NCBI RefSeq assembly: GCF_004762035.2 | Contig: NZ_SIJK02000007.1 | Span: 100,025 to 164,024 of the forward strand | From: Candidatus Chloroploca mongolica | GTDB lineage: Bacteria; Chloroflexota; Chloroflexia; Chloroflexales; Chloroflexaceae | Length of the DNA stretch: 64,000 bases | Direction: 5' to 3' | Shown: one piece after another, positions 26,061 to 34,088 of the stretch | Layout: every line of letters begins with the position of its first letter | How positions within the stretch are numbered: the stretch's first letter is position 1 | The notes under the pieces: model-generated | The model's input: the letters and a program-made list of their open reading frames with translations, nothing else | What the model was told of the DNA's origin: nothing | Database searches by the model: none | Program-made: the position numbers and the translations under genes

Positions 26061-26382
26061 CTCTAGCGAACAGGGCTGATGCATCATGCGAAACCGGATA
26101 CAAAAAGACGCGCTATCAGGGCACCCGCAAGGGGTGCCCCTACGGGGCCGGGGGCCGGTGTACGGGCACCCCTTGCGGGTGCCCCTGGCGGGGTGCATAC
26201 ACGGAAGATGCAATCGCCCTGCTCTGGCGAACAGGGCTGATGCATCATACGAAACCGGATACAAAAAGACGCGCTATCAGGGCACCCGCAAGGGGTGCCC
26301 CTACGGGGCCGGGGGCCGGTGTACGGGCACCCCTTGCGGGTGCCCCTGGCGGGGTGCATACACGGAAGATGCAATCGTCCTG
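26061..26382. repeat. 161-bp tandem duplication with nested palindromes
   Basis: Two nearly identical units (26061-26221 and 26222-26382). Each contains GGGCACCCGCAAGGGGTGCCC and, about 30 bp later, its reverse complement. Each half is itself a hairpin (GGGCACCC/GGGTGCCC), so the unit can form either two small hairpins or one large stem. Open frames in it encode Gly/Pro/Arg-rich peptides on both strands and are not genes. It resembles REP/BIME-type intergenic elements. It fills most of 25978-26472, where no gene is seen. Confidence 0.85.
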
Positions 26383-26472
26383 ACGCTGGCGAAGCGTCGG
26401 GGCAGCAGAGCCGCCCAAACGAAATGCATGAGAGTGCAAACGAGCGCGGGTGATCGCCCGCGCCCGATCCGC

Positions 26473-27777
26473 CTACTCCACCACCAACCGATAGACTCCC
26501 CCACCTGCACGGTCAACCAGATAGAGTTCGCCTGCTTCGTCTTCGCCAAACGAGGTGATGCGCAGATCAACCCGCCCAAGAAGGGCCGTTTCCCAGCCTA
26601 CGCCGTCACCATAGGTTCCCCAGAGGTTGCCCGTGCAAAAGTCGGTGAAGACATAAACCCCGTTGAGTTGTGGAAACGCACGACCGCGATAGACGTAACC
26701 ACCTGTGATCGAGCATCCGCCTTCGGCACTGCCGTGGGGATAGACAAAGACCGGTAATTCCAGGCCTGTCTGATCACACGAACTAGCATTGAAGCAGCGA
26801 TCGCCCTCCATGATCTTCCAGCCATAATTTTCCCCACCCAGGCTACTGGCAGGCTGAACATGGACTTCTTCAAGTGCATTCTGGCCGACATCGGCAAGAT
26901 AGAGGTCGCCCGTTGCGCGGTCAAAAGAGAAGCGCCAGGGATTGCGCAAGCCGTAGGCCCAGATCTCCGAGCGGGCCGGATCAGCATCAATAAACGGGTT
27001 GTTCGCCGGAACAGCGTATGGTTCGTTGCTATCAACATCAATCCGTAGCAACTTGCCGAGCAGGGTGCTCAGGGTCTGCGCATTATTCCAAGGGTCGCCC
27101 GATGCACCGCCATCACCGGTGCCAATGTAGAGGTAACCATCTGGCCCAAATTTGAGCAGACCGCCATTGTGGTTCGCGGCGGGTTGGTCGATCGTCATGA
27201 GGATCGTCGCACTCGCAGGATCGGCGCGATTGGGATCAGCACTGAGCGTATAGCGAGCGACAACCGTTGTGCCGTTGCGGTCGGTATAGTTGACAAAAAG
27301 GAATCCATTCTCGCGGAACTGCGGGTGAAAGGCAACACTCAAGAGACCCTGCTCACTGCCTTGCGAGCCAACAAGCTCGGTCAGATCGAGCAATGGTTCT
27401 TCGAGGCGCACACCATCTTGCACGATCCAGATCGCCCCCGCTTGCTCCACCACAAAGAGGCGACCAGTGCCATCACCGGCATTGGTAATGTGGGTCGGAT
27501 TACGAAACCCGTTCAAGACTGGCTCGACCGTGAGTTGCAGCGTGCTAAGATCGGGAGGCGAGGCAATGACCGTGGGGAGATTGATCGTTGTTGAGGTTGC
27601 CGCAGGCTCAACAACAGGCGCACTAGGCACTGTCGGCGGGGCCGAACTCGTGACAGGGGTGGGGGTGAAAACCGGCGCAACAGGTGCGGTTGGGAGGGAA
27701 GTTGTAACCACTTCACGCACACCACAACCAGTCAGGAGCAACAGAAGAGCAAAAAGCGCAACGATGCGAAAGCGCAT
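26473..27777 (-). CDS. PQQ-type sugar dehydrogenase lipoprotein
   Basis: A 434-residue lipoprotein: signal segment FRIVALFALLLLLTGC with the lipobox cysteine near residue 17, then a Thr/Pro/Val-rich linker to about residue 70. A six-bladed beta-propeller of the glucose/sorbosone dehydrogenase family follows. Motifs are RLFVVEQAGAIWIV, GLLSVAFHPQF, NHNGGLLKFGPDGYLYIGTGDGGA, YGLRNPWRFSFDRATGDLYLADVGQ and ENYGWKIMEG. It probably oxidises an aldose outside the membrane with PQQ, but the substrate is unknown. Met 27777 fits the signal peptide; the longer frame to 27927 runs through two stem-loops. Confidence 0.85.
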   Translation of the reverse strand: MRFRIVALFALLLLLTGCGVREVVTTSLPTAPVAPVFTPTPVTSSAPPTVPSAPVVEPAATSTTINLPTVIASPPDLSTLQLTVEPVLNGFRNPTHITNAGDGTGRLFVVEQAGAIWIVQDGVRLEEPLLDLTELVGSQGSEQGLLSVAFHPQFRENGFLFVNYTDRNGTTVVARYTLSADPNRADPASATILMTIDQPAANHNGGLLKFGPDGYLYIGTGDGGASGDPWNNAQTLSTLLGKLLRIDVDSNEPYAVPANNPFIDADPARSEIWAYGLRNPWRFSFDRATGDLYLADVGQNALEEVHVQPASSLGGENYGWKIMEGDRCFNASSCDQTGLELPVFVYPHGSAEGGCSITGGYVYRGRAFPQLNGVYVFTDFCTGNLWGTYGDGVGWETALLGRVDLRITSFGEDEAGELYLVDRAGGGVYRLVVE

Positions 27778-27853
27778 ACGTAAAAGATCCTTTCCAGGTT
27801 TCAGAACGTGGGCTGTTATTAGCGTACCACAGAATACCTGGCGCTGCAGCACT

Positions 27854-27902
27854 ACAGGAGGAAACCCCTGGCTGACTAGGTCAACCAGGGGTTTCCTCCT
27901 GT
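27854..27902 (-). terminator. Stem-loop between two exported-protein genes
   Basis: 18-bp perfect inverted repeat (27854-27871 with 27885-27902), loop 13 nt. It lies downstream of the 418-residue exported protein gene and upstream of the dehydrogenase gene. Confidence 0.55.
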
Positions 27903-27918
27903 GCAAAATGCCCGCATA

Positions 27919-27955
27919 CTGTGCCACACAGCGGCAAAGCCGCTGTGTGGCACAG
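27919..27955 (-). terminator. Stem-loop immediately after the 418-residue gene
   Basis: 17-bp perfect inverted repeat (27919-27935 with 27939-27955) with loop AAA, 10 nt beyond the stop of the gene at 27966-29222. It is probably its terminator, in tandem with the stem at 27854-27902. Confidence 0.6.
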
Positions 27956-27965
27956 ATATGATCAC

Positions 27966-29222
27966 TTACTCATCGGGATTACCGTATTCATTCCAGTCGT
28001 AGGGATTGGGATCAATGAAGTCGAGGTCAACCCGCGTACGTGGATCATTGTCAAGGCCGATTTCCGGGCTGACGTATGGATTGAAGACCGTACCGAAATT
28101 CTGCTCAAGGTTAAAGCCGGCAATGACCAACTGGCGGCTCTCGGCGCCCTGGGCGGTCAGTTGATAGAAACCGACGGGCAGACGTTCGTCAAGCGCCAGC
28201 TCGACCAGGAACTGCCCGGCAATCGGATCAGCAAAGGTCGAAGGGAAGCCGCGCACGGCCCCATCTGGGAAGGTGAGCCAGAGATCAACCCGCTCACCGG
28301 GGAAGAAGAGGTCGCCATTCGCATAGAAGACACTGCGCTGGGGGGCACTCATATCGGCAGGCACCACCACATAGAGTTGGGCCGGGCCGCGTTGCACAAC
28401 AGGTGGCGCACGCAACTCGAAGCTTGCAAAGACGCGGAACTGACTCTGCTGACCAAGGGCGGTGAAGGTATAGCGTCCGACAGGATTCTTACCTTCAAAC
28501 TGGAAGGAGGTCGAAAGCGCACCACTAGGCGTTGCCTGGACAACCTGCTGTCCTGGAGGGAAGTCAATGACGGTGCCATCGGGGGCGGTGATCCAGAGCG
28601 AGACAAGCTCGCCGCCAAGAAAACCGCGGCCATCAACTTCAACGATCTCCCCCTGGAAGGCCGCAGCGACATCCTGCCCGTTGCGGGTCACACGCAGGTT
28701 AGCATTGCCCGCTGGCCCTGGCTGCCCACCAGGCGCAACCACAAAGAAGGCCGTCGCGTTGTTGATCCCACCGCTACTCAAACCGCGTCCGCTGACGGTG
28801 TAACAGCCATACGGCCAGGTGCCAGGTACGGGAATCGTCAGTGAGAACTGGCCCGCCCCGTTCGAGACAAAACGGCTGGCGGGTGGGAAATTGTTGGGTA
28901 GATCGATCACACCATCGAGTTGCTGGCTCGCGGGAATCGTAAAGACCCGCCCATCAGGAAACGTTATGTCGACTGTAACCGGCTCAGGCCCAAAGGGAGG
29001 AGCAAGCACGCGGAAATAGTCGAAACGAGTGAGAAACGTCTGGCCCTGGAAGACTGCCGGGGCCGAACCACCAGTGCGAGCACAGAAGGCTGAACCCTGT
29101 GGTGTGAACACGGCAATCTGAGCTGCTGAAGCAAATGCTCGGTAGCTCGAGATCACCAGGATCAGACCAATGGTCAGCGTCATGCCGATCATGAACATAC
29201 GCCGAACGTGTGCGGTGAGCAT
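27966..29222 (-). CDS. Exported protein with three Ig-like repeats
   Basis: A 418-residue secreted or membrane-tethered protein of unknown function. AGGAGG precedes Met 29222. A hydrophobic segment (about residues 8-30, MFMIGMTLTIGLILVISSY) is a signal or anchor. Then come three related beta-rich units, each with a D-x-(T/W)-x-x-FPDG or APDG turn (VDITFPDGRVF, LWITAPDGTVI, LWLTFPDGAVR) followed by a FxG(E/K)-PVGxY-like strand. The C-terminal 30 residues are acidic and Asn/Pro-rich. The repeats suggest a cell-surface structural or binding role; this is inference. Confidence 0.7.
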   Translation of the reverse strand: MLTAHVRRMFMIGMTLTIGLILVISSYRAFASAAQIAVFTPQGSAFCARTGGSAPAVFQGQTFLTRFDYFRVLAPPFGPEPVTVDITFPDGRVFTIPASQQLDGVIDLPNNFPPASRFVSNGAGQFSLTIPVPGTWPYGCYTVSGRGLSSGGINNATAFFVVAPGGQPGPAGNANLRVTRNGQDVAAAFQGEIVEVDGRGFLGGELVSLWITAPDGTVIDFPPGQQVVQATPSGALSTSFQFEGKNPVGRYTFTALGQQSQFRVFASFELRAPPVVQRGPAQLYVVVPADMSAPQRSVFYANGDLFFPGERVDLWLTFPDGAVRGFPSTFADPIAGQFLVELALDERLPVGFYQLTAQGAESRQLVIAGFNLEQNFGTVFNPYVSPEIGLDNDPRTRVDLDFIDPNPYDWNEYGNPDE

Positions 29223-29338
29223 AGCTATTCCTCCTGACAATGAGAATGTTCCTACCCCGTCTGGCAGAAACCTGAGAAAAATCTGATCGTCAGGTGATAC
29301 AATACTCCTAAAATTCACGCACGAACAAGCAGCGTAGA

Positions 29339-29782
29339 TTACACGAATGTGACAGCGTTCGTTTCGCCGAGGAGGATCGCACGGACTTTTTTGTACTCCT
29401 CAAGGCGAGCGTAGTCCTTCTCTGTCGGCTCGGCGATACGACTAAGATCCATATTCTCGGCATTGTCGGCCAACTTCACCGCCCGTGCGACGGGATCGGC
29501 GGCAGCGCGCGCCGCCGCTTCCAGGCGGGATTCACCGACCCTCTTGGTGAGTGCCGCGACTGCGGAGACAACTTCAGCGGGGAACCCTTCAGACCGAAGC
29601 TGCTCCAAGGTGACCTGGGTATCCTCAACGACATCGTGCAGCACCGCAGCCATGCGTTCATGGGCCGTGGACATGCGCAACATGACCCGTAGTGGATGGA
29701 GGATATAAGGCTGCCCCGCCTTATCGACCTGACCCGCGTGTGCAGATGCGGCTAGCTCAATTGCTCGTTCTAGTGTTGCCAT
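29339..29782 (-). CDS. HD-domain phosphohydrolase, RelA/SpoT-hydrolase-like
   Basis: A 147-residue protein made of one HD domain. HAGQVDKAGQPYILHPLRVM near residues 15-34, the metal pair HDVVEDT near 52 and VKLADNAENMDLSR near 105 match the SpoT/MESH1-type ppGpp hydrolase layout. It lacks a synthetase or TGS domain, so it would be a stand-alone small alarmone hydrolase or a related nucleotidase. Met 29782 begins the domain; the longer frame overlaps the GNAT gene. It opens the accessory region of small minus-strand genes. Confidence 0.75.
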   Translation of the reverse strand: MATLERAIELAASAHAGQVDKAGQPYILHPLRVMLRMSTAHERMAAVLHDVVEDTQVTLEQLRSEGFPAEVVSAVAALTKRVGESRLEAAARAAADPVARAVKLADNAENMDLSRIAEPTEKDYARLEEYKKVRAILLGETNAVTFV

Positions 29783-29825
29783 TTTTTCAATCTTACCTCG
29801 GTAGTCGAGAAACGCCGGCAAATTG

Positions 29826-30293
29826 TTAGGCACCATTGCTCGAGTACCGCAGCGTAAGGCGCAGCATGTCAAAGAGTTGTATTCCGTCCTCGAAGATCGG
29901 CTCAGGATAATTATTGACGAAGAAATCATAGTCAATGCTGGTAACCCGAAAGCCATGTCTCTGGTAGAAAGCGAGTTGATAGCCGAACGTGCCGGTGCCC
30001 ACCTCTAGTTGCCGTGCGCCTACATTGCGAAAGAAATCAATAACCCACTGCAATAGCGCTGTGCCGTATCCGGACTTCTGGTGATCTGGATGAACCGCGA
30101 TGCTCATTAGCTCATATGTATCCGTGCCACGTGACTGTACAACGCATGCACCAACCACAACCGCACCACTTGAAGCAACGAAGCATGTTGATCCTGAAAG
30201 ATAGGAGCGGATCTTGTCTTCTGAGGGATCGGCAAGGAGCAGTAGCTCCATTGGAGCATCTATTCCAGAAACTTCTTGGATCAGGAGCGACAT
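29826..30293 (-). CDS. GNAT-family N-acetyltransferase
   Basis: A 155-residue acetyltransferase. The acetyl-CoA pyrophosphate loop is in MSIAVHPDHQKSGYGTALLQW (His-Gln-Lys-Ser-Gly-Tyr-Gly), preceded by the beta-4 strand. AFYQRHGFRVTSIDYDFFV is the C-terminal motif B region. The substrate is unknown. It lies between the HD gene and a small antitoxin-like gene, all on the minus strand. Confidence 0.8.
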   Translation of the reverse strand: MSLLIQEVSGIDAPMELLLLADPSEDKIRSYLSGSTCFVASSGAVVVGACVVQSRGTDTYELMSIAVHPDHQKSGYGTALLQWVIDFFRNVGARQLEVGTGTFGYQLAFYQRHGFRVTSIDYDFFVNNYPEPIFEDGIQLFDMLRLTLRYSSNGA

Positions 30294-30344
30294 GATCGCG
30301 TACTCTTGGGGAATATTGACCAGTGGTGTACAAAGGCGTACGCG

Positions 30345-30578
30345 CTATAGGTCTTCGTTTTCTTCCATCTTGAGCCGTTTTTCTATCTCTTCCAATGGTA
30401 TTCTGCCGGGTTCTTTTCGTCGCTCCTCAAGAAACTGCATGAACTTCTCACTGTTCCCAAGCTGAGCAACCTCTTTCTCAAAATCGTCGGCAGCCTCTAA
30501 TACATATTCTTCACCTTCCGGCGTCACAATAAACACGGTCTGTGATCGTGCCGCTTTCAGGAGTTCTTCGAGGGTCAT
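30345..30578 (-). CDS. Small antitoxin-like protein
   Basis: 77 acidic/basic residues, MTLEELLKAARSQTVFIVTP at the start and GRIPLEEIEKRLKMEENEDL at the end. The sequence EKFMQFLEERRKEPGRIPLEEIEKRL is the kind of C-terminal partner-binding tail seen in type II antitoxins. No toxin gene is adjacent, since the next gene is a GNAT enzyme, so it may be an orphan. Met 30578 is preferred to 30629 because the domain starts there. Confidence 0.55.
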   Translation of the reverse strand: MTLEELLKAARSQTVFIVTPEGEEYVLEAADDFEKEVAQLGNSEKFMQFLEERRKEPGRIPLEEIEKRLKMEENEDL

Positions 30579-30722
30579 CTGCTGATGACGAAGATCGAGG
30601 TTGTAGCTGAGGGGCCGCCCGTGCGCCACGCCGCCCGCCGGGGTGACATTTCACCCGCCGATCCGCCCCGGTGACTTCACCTGCACGCTGACCTGGACAT
30701 CACTTCAGGTGCGGGATCTCGG

Positions 30723-30938
30723 CTAAACGGCTACGGGCGTGAGCTTGAAAACTCGGGCTAGTCGCGATGCCGTTTCGACATCTTCCCGGCGCAGCGCTTC
30801 TCTAACTTCATCCAGTTTGTGCGCGTCAGCCAGAGACAAATACGGTGACCAGCCTTCATCAGCGTAGAGCAACTCAACGTCAACCTCGGCTACATATACG
30901 CCTTCATGAATTAGTTTGGACATGTGCCTTTTGGTCAT
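30723..30938 (-). CDS. Small protein coupled to the DUF4258 gene, antitoxin-like
   Basis: 71 residues, MTKRHMSKLIHEGVYVAEVD and onward, with WSPYLSLADAHKLDEVREAL and a C-terminal helix. Its ATG overlaps the DUF4258 stop (ATGA), and AGGAGAAAG lies just upstream. Size, coupling and position point to the antitoxin of a DUF4258 toxin pair. The predicted structure, beta hairpins followed by a helix, is inferred only. Confidence 0.6.
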   Translation of the reverse strand: MTKRHMSKLIHEGVYVAEVDVELLYADEGWSPYLSLADAHKLDEVREALRREDVETASRLARVFKLTPVAV

Positions 30939-31258
30939 TGCTTTCTCCTCGTGAAGCCGTTTGACCATTGCCGCGGATCGGGGCGATACGCCGTGATCAG
31001 AACCGCTGGCGAAGATGCGTTTTTCGGAATGCCCCACACGACATGGACGGGTTTGCCTTCCAAATCGCTTTGAAGCACCAGAACACACGGACCTTTGGGA
31101 TAGTCGGGATAGTCCTCCACGATTACCGCGTCCACGATGTTTGCAAGAACGTCTCGGACGAAAAGACCGTCTTCTGCCAACTCGTCGTATCCGTGGGCAG
31201 ATACTCTGACTTCCCCGCGTTCGATTAGCCGAAGAATTGCCTGGAATGTCTGGCTCAT
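30935..31258 (-). CDS. DUF4258 protein, putative type II toxin
   Basis: A 107-residue DUF4258 protein with a barnase/RelE-like small-nuclease layout. It contains RVSAHGYDELAEDGLFVRDVL with the conserved His/Glu, VIVEDYPDYPKGPCVLVLQ and VVWGIP near residue 75, then TAYRPDPRQW, the usual family ending. It is followed by a coupled small gene, giving a toxin-first pair. The start codon at 31258 itself overlaps the end of an upstream short frame. Confidence 0.72.
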   Translation of the reverse strand: MSQTFQAILRLIERGEVRVSAHGYDELAEDGLFVRDVLANIVDAVIVEDYPDYPKGPCVLVLQSDLEGKPVHVVWGIPKNASSPAVLITAYRPDPRQWSNGFTRRKQ

Positions 31259-31473
31259 ACCGAGATACTACTTGGAAAGAAACAGCGTGTCAATTGGTAT
31301 CGCGACCGAATCACCAAGCGTGAAGATGACCCGAGAGCGCCGCAGTTTGCGATCAAATTACCCCGAACCTCTTCTGGTAGTAGATCGCCAATATGGTAGT
31401 CTACTTCCCAAGTATTGTCATTTTGGTAAAGGTCAGAACCCTGTAAATCTACATAACATTTTGCGTCATTCAT
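31255..31473 (-). CDS. Unrecognised short frame ahead of DUF4258
   Basis: A 72-codon frame (MNDAKCYVDLQG to PSSISV) whose TGA overlaps the DUF4258 ATG, which argues it might be translated. I recognise no family. Another frame in the same place ends IFTLGDSVAIPIDTLFLSK and also looks protein-like, so this may be a frameshifted gene remnant. The rest of 31474-31589 is AT-rich and holds nothing I can name. Confidence 0.3.
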   Translation of the reverse strand: MNDAKCYVDLQGSDLYQNDNTWEVDYHIGDLLPEEVRGNLIANCGALGSSSRLVIRSRYQLTRCFFPSSISV

Positions 31474-31589
31474 AGCGCAGAAAAAATAGTGCAATTTTAT
31501 ATAATTTTAAGTACACTACTTTGGGGGTCGTTTATAAACTGTTCAATAACGAGTACATTCCTTCGTAATATGTTTATCAAACAGAAGTT

Positions 31590-31829
31590 TCATGCTGTCA
31601 CAACAGCGAGCGATTGCTCACGGTCTGCCGCATATGCTAAACATGCCCGAATATCTTCCTCTGTCAACTCAGGAAAGTCTTCGATAATTTCTGTAATACT
31701 CATACCTGCGGCAAGATATGACAGAACATCATACACGGTTATGCGCAAACCACGGATGATAGGTTTACCACTGCGAATATGTGGATTGATAGAGATAATA
31801 GTGCGATATGAGCGTTCCATATTCACCAT
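31590..31829 (-). CDS. DUF433 protein, VapB-like antitoxin
   Basis: A 79-residue DUF433 protein. It has the pattern IISINPHIRSGKPIIRGLRITVYDVLSYLAAGMSITEIIEDFPELTEEDI, a small winged-helix DNA-binding family that is usually the antitoxin of a PIN-like DUF5615 toxin. No DUF5615 gene follows here, so the pair appears broken or the gene is solitary. Met codons at 31829 and 31820 are both possible starts. Confidence 0.8.
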   Translation of the reverse strand: MVNMERSYRTIISINPHIRSGKPIIRGLRITVYDVLSYLAAGMSITEIIEDFPELTEEDIRACLAYAADREQSLAVVTA

Positions 31830-31913
31830 CCCTGTTACAAAAAGTTGATATAGCCGAGCACTTTACCGAGATTATACCATAATCCCTCGACTTTTGAGGT
31901 GATATTTATTCCT

Positions 31914-32046
31914 GCCCAACGCTCCACCGCTGATCTGCGCCGTACCGATAGATCGAGAAAACAATCGACTGGAAATCAGTTCTCAAAATCGGCGCGATCT
32001 CGGGGCCGCGTCGCATAGCGGAGGCAGATCCAGCGGCGTGTTCGGC
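31914..32046 (-). repeat. attC-like recombination site A
   Basis: Read on the minus strand: R'' box GCCGAAC, spacer, stem CCGCT-G-GATCTGC with one unpaired G, a loop of about 80 nt, GCAGATCAGCGG, then R' box GTTGGGC fitting GTTRRRY. The unpaired base is exactly 8 nt after R'', as in aadA1 attC. Length is 133 bp. It lies 127 nt after the stop of the Uma2 gene, the expected place for that cassette's attC. The stretch 31830-32173 holds nothing else recognised. Confidence 0.65.
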
Positions 32047-32173
32047 GGCAATGCTTCGGCACGTATGATTAAGACTCCTACTTTTCGCTTCGCGTGAACC
32101 AATCGCAAATCCAGCAAGTAACTCGCCACGGCTGAGAGCAAGGCGGGCCGTGCGCTGGACAATTTCCACTGCG

Positions 32174-32752
32174 TCAGGATGCCCTTGGTGGTACTTTATG
32201 GTACACGTCCGCCATGTTCAGTGTGCAGTCAATTGAAGAGAGATGGATAACGTTATCAGTATTAATTATTTCTGAAAAAAGCCATTGGTGTTCAGAGTGA
32301 CGAATAAAATGCTCGATATGCTGCCCGTCTTGCGATACAAGGAGATACTCTTGAAGTGAAGGGATAGTACGGTAGTAGTGTGATTTCTTTCCGCGATCAT
32401 AATTCTCTGTGGAAGGGGACAGAACCTCGATAATGATGGTTGGATTGAGCAAATTATCTTGTGCAGTGTCTTCGTAGTGAACCTCTCCACAAACAACCGT
32501 AATGTCAGGATACGTGTATAAATGGTGGCGCTCGACTTTGAGCCTCATATCGCTGGGAAATACCGTACAATTCCGTTGAAAGACCTGGCGGTGAAGGATG
32601 GCGACAATATTAGCAGTAATAATGTTGTGAGCAGCACTTGCACCAGCCATGGCAAAAATCTCGCCGCCAAAATATTCGTGCTTTGTCTCGCTACGACGCT
32701 CAAAGTCAAGATATTCTTCTACAGTCCAAGTTCGTTTTGGTTGAGCGGTCAT
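32174..32752 (-). CDS. Uma2-family putative restriction endonuclease
   Basis: A 192-residue Uma2 (DUF820) protein with a PD-(D/E)xK nuclease fold. It contains MTVEEYL-type start TWTVEEYLDFERRSETKHEYFGGEIFAMAGAS, then YTYPDITVVCGE with the active-site Asp near residue 85 and PTIIIEVLSPSTENYDRGKK with the Glu-x-Lys-like pair near 110. The family is common in cyanobacteria and Chloroflexota as solitary genes of unknown role. Here it is followed by attC-like site A, so it looks like a cassette. It is more AT-rich than the core genes. Confidence 0.85.
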   Translation of the reverse strand: MTAQPKRTWTVEEYLDFERRSETKHEYFGGEIFAMAGASAAHNIITANIVAILHRQVFQRNCTVFPSDMRLKVERHHLYTYPDITVVCGEVHYEDTAQDNLLNPTIIIEVLSPSTENYDRGKKSHYYRTIPSLQEYLLVSQDGQHIEHFIRHSEHQWLFSEIINTDNVIHLSSIDCTLNMADVYHKVPPRAS

Positions 32753-32891
32753 TTCTTTCTCCTTCTTTCCCGGTACGTTTGTTCGTGTACTCCATCGCGG
32801 TAGCCTCCACTTTTGCCCTTGGCGCTGGCTGAATATCGCTTTTAATCCGACGATATTTCCTGGCTAACTGAGGATGCGGTGAACCAAGCCT

Positions 32892-33402
<511 letters not shown>

Positions 33403-33433
33403 ACCGCCTCTCCCAATTACAGACTGGCCGTGC

Positions 33434-33475
33434 GCCCAACGCCCGCCTTTACGGGCACCGCTGGCAGGTGTGTGG
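33434..33475 (-). repeat. attC-like half site D
   Basis: On the minus strand the stretch ends with GGCGGGCGTTGGGC, matching the L'-R' end of sites A-C, and contains GCCAGCGG. The corresponding R''-L'' half is not found upstream, so the site looks truncated or decayed. Confidence 0.4.
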
Positions 33476-33582
33476 GTCGGGACTCGCGCCCAGCTAGCCC
33501 ATACGTTCCTCCTCGAACCGTTTGGGACGTTGTGATACCTGTAGTATAGCATATCTGTTCAGTGGATACCGACGTGTGCGCC

Positions 33583-33715
33583 GCCGAACGCTCGCCTTCA
33601 CCTGCGCCGCTGGCGGGCGTGTGGAACAGCAGAGCCGGCGGCACGAGACAGCCGTGTAGATCGAGCCCAGATTTGGGTCGCGCCAGCGGCGTCCGTGTGC
33701 AAGGCGATGTTCGGC
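33583..33715 (-). repeat. attC-like recombination site B
   Basis: Minus strand: GCCGAAC, AT, CGCCTT-G-CAC (one unpaired G, 8 nt after R''), then an inner stem CGCCGCTGGCG. The central loop follows, then CGCCAGCGGCG, GTGAAGGCG, AGC and GTTCGGC. The two arms pair almost along their full length. It is 133 bp long and lies 52 nt after the stop of the PIN gene, so it would be that cassette's attC. The inner stem is shared with site C. Confidence 0.7.
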
Positions 33716-33767
33716 GGCAGGTTCCTATGGATGCCGGTACACGACATGTACTACGGTTACCGCACGT

Positions 33768-34088
33768 TTAGGCAAAAGGGTTGACAATTTGGAGCCGTTG
33801 TTCGATGACTAAGCCATCCTGCATGTCTTCTGAATACAGGATTGGCACCGTACTTTGGAGCGCACTCGCAATAATGAGCCCATCCCAAAACGAGAGCGAA
33901 TACTGTTCACGGAGCTTCGAGGCGTGCAGCAGTTGGGCCTGATTCAGTTCAATGACCTGATATAAGGTGTAAAAATCGCCAATAAAATCGCGAATCTCCT
34001 GCTCGCTACTCTGGTGTTTCCGAATCATGTTCGTGCACACTTCATTAATGACTTGTGTACTCACCACGAGCGGCTGTCCTGAAGTCAT
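33768..34088 (-). pseudogene. PIN-domain toxin, 3' part (gene split by insertion element)
   Basis: A C-terminal piece of about 105 codons of a PIN ribonuclease (VapC-like): STQVINEVCTNMIRKH holds the second acidic residue and SFWDGLIIASAL the third. The first part, with the initial Asp (AFLDTNVWLYAF), is found at 35371-35475 beyond the tnpB element. Joined, the pieces read ...GALITS | SGQPLVVS..., showing that a single gene was split. The toxin is therefore almost certainly inactive. Confidence 0.8.

Noticed and set aside
26084..26757. Several overlapping frames of 60-220 codons on both strands
   Set aside because: They are translations of the palindromic tandem repeat and the antisense of the dehydrogenase gene, giving Gly/Pro/Arg-rich peptides with no ribosome sites.
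29824..29830. GTTAGGC between the GNAT and HD genes as an attC R box
   Set aside because: It includes the GNAT stop codon and there is no pairing partner or stem within 150 bp on either side.
31489..31848. 119-codon plus-strand frame
   Set aside because: It is antisense to the DUF433 gene and has no family similarity.
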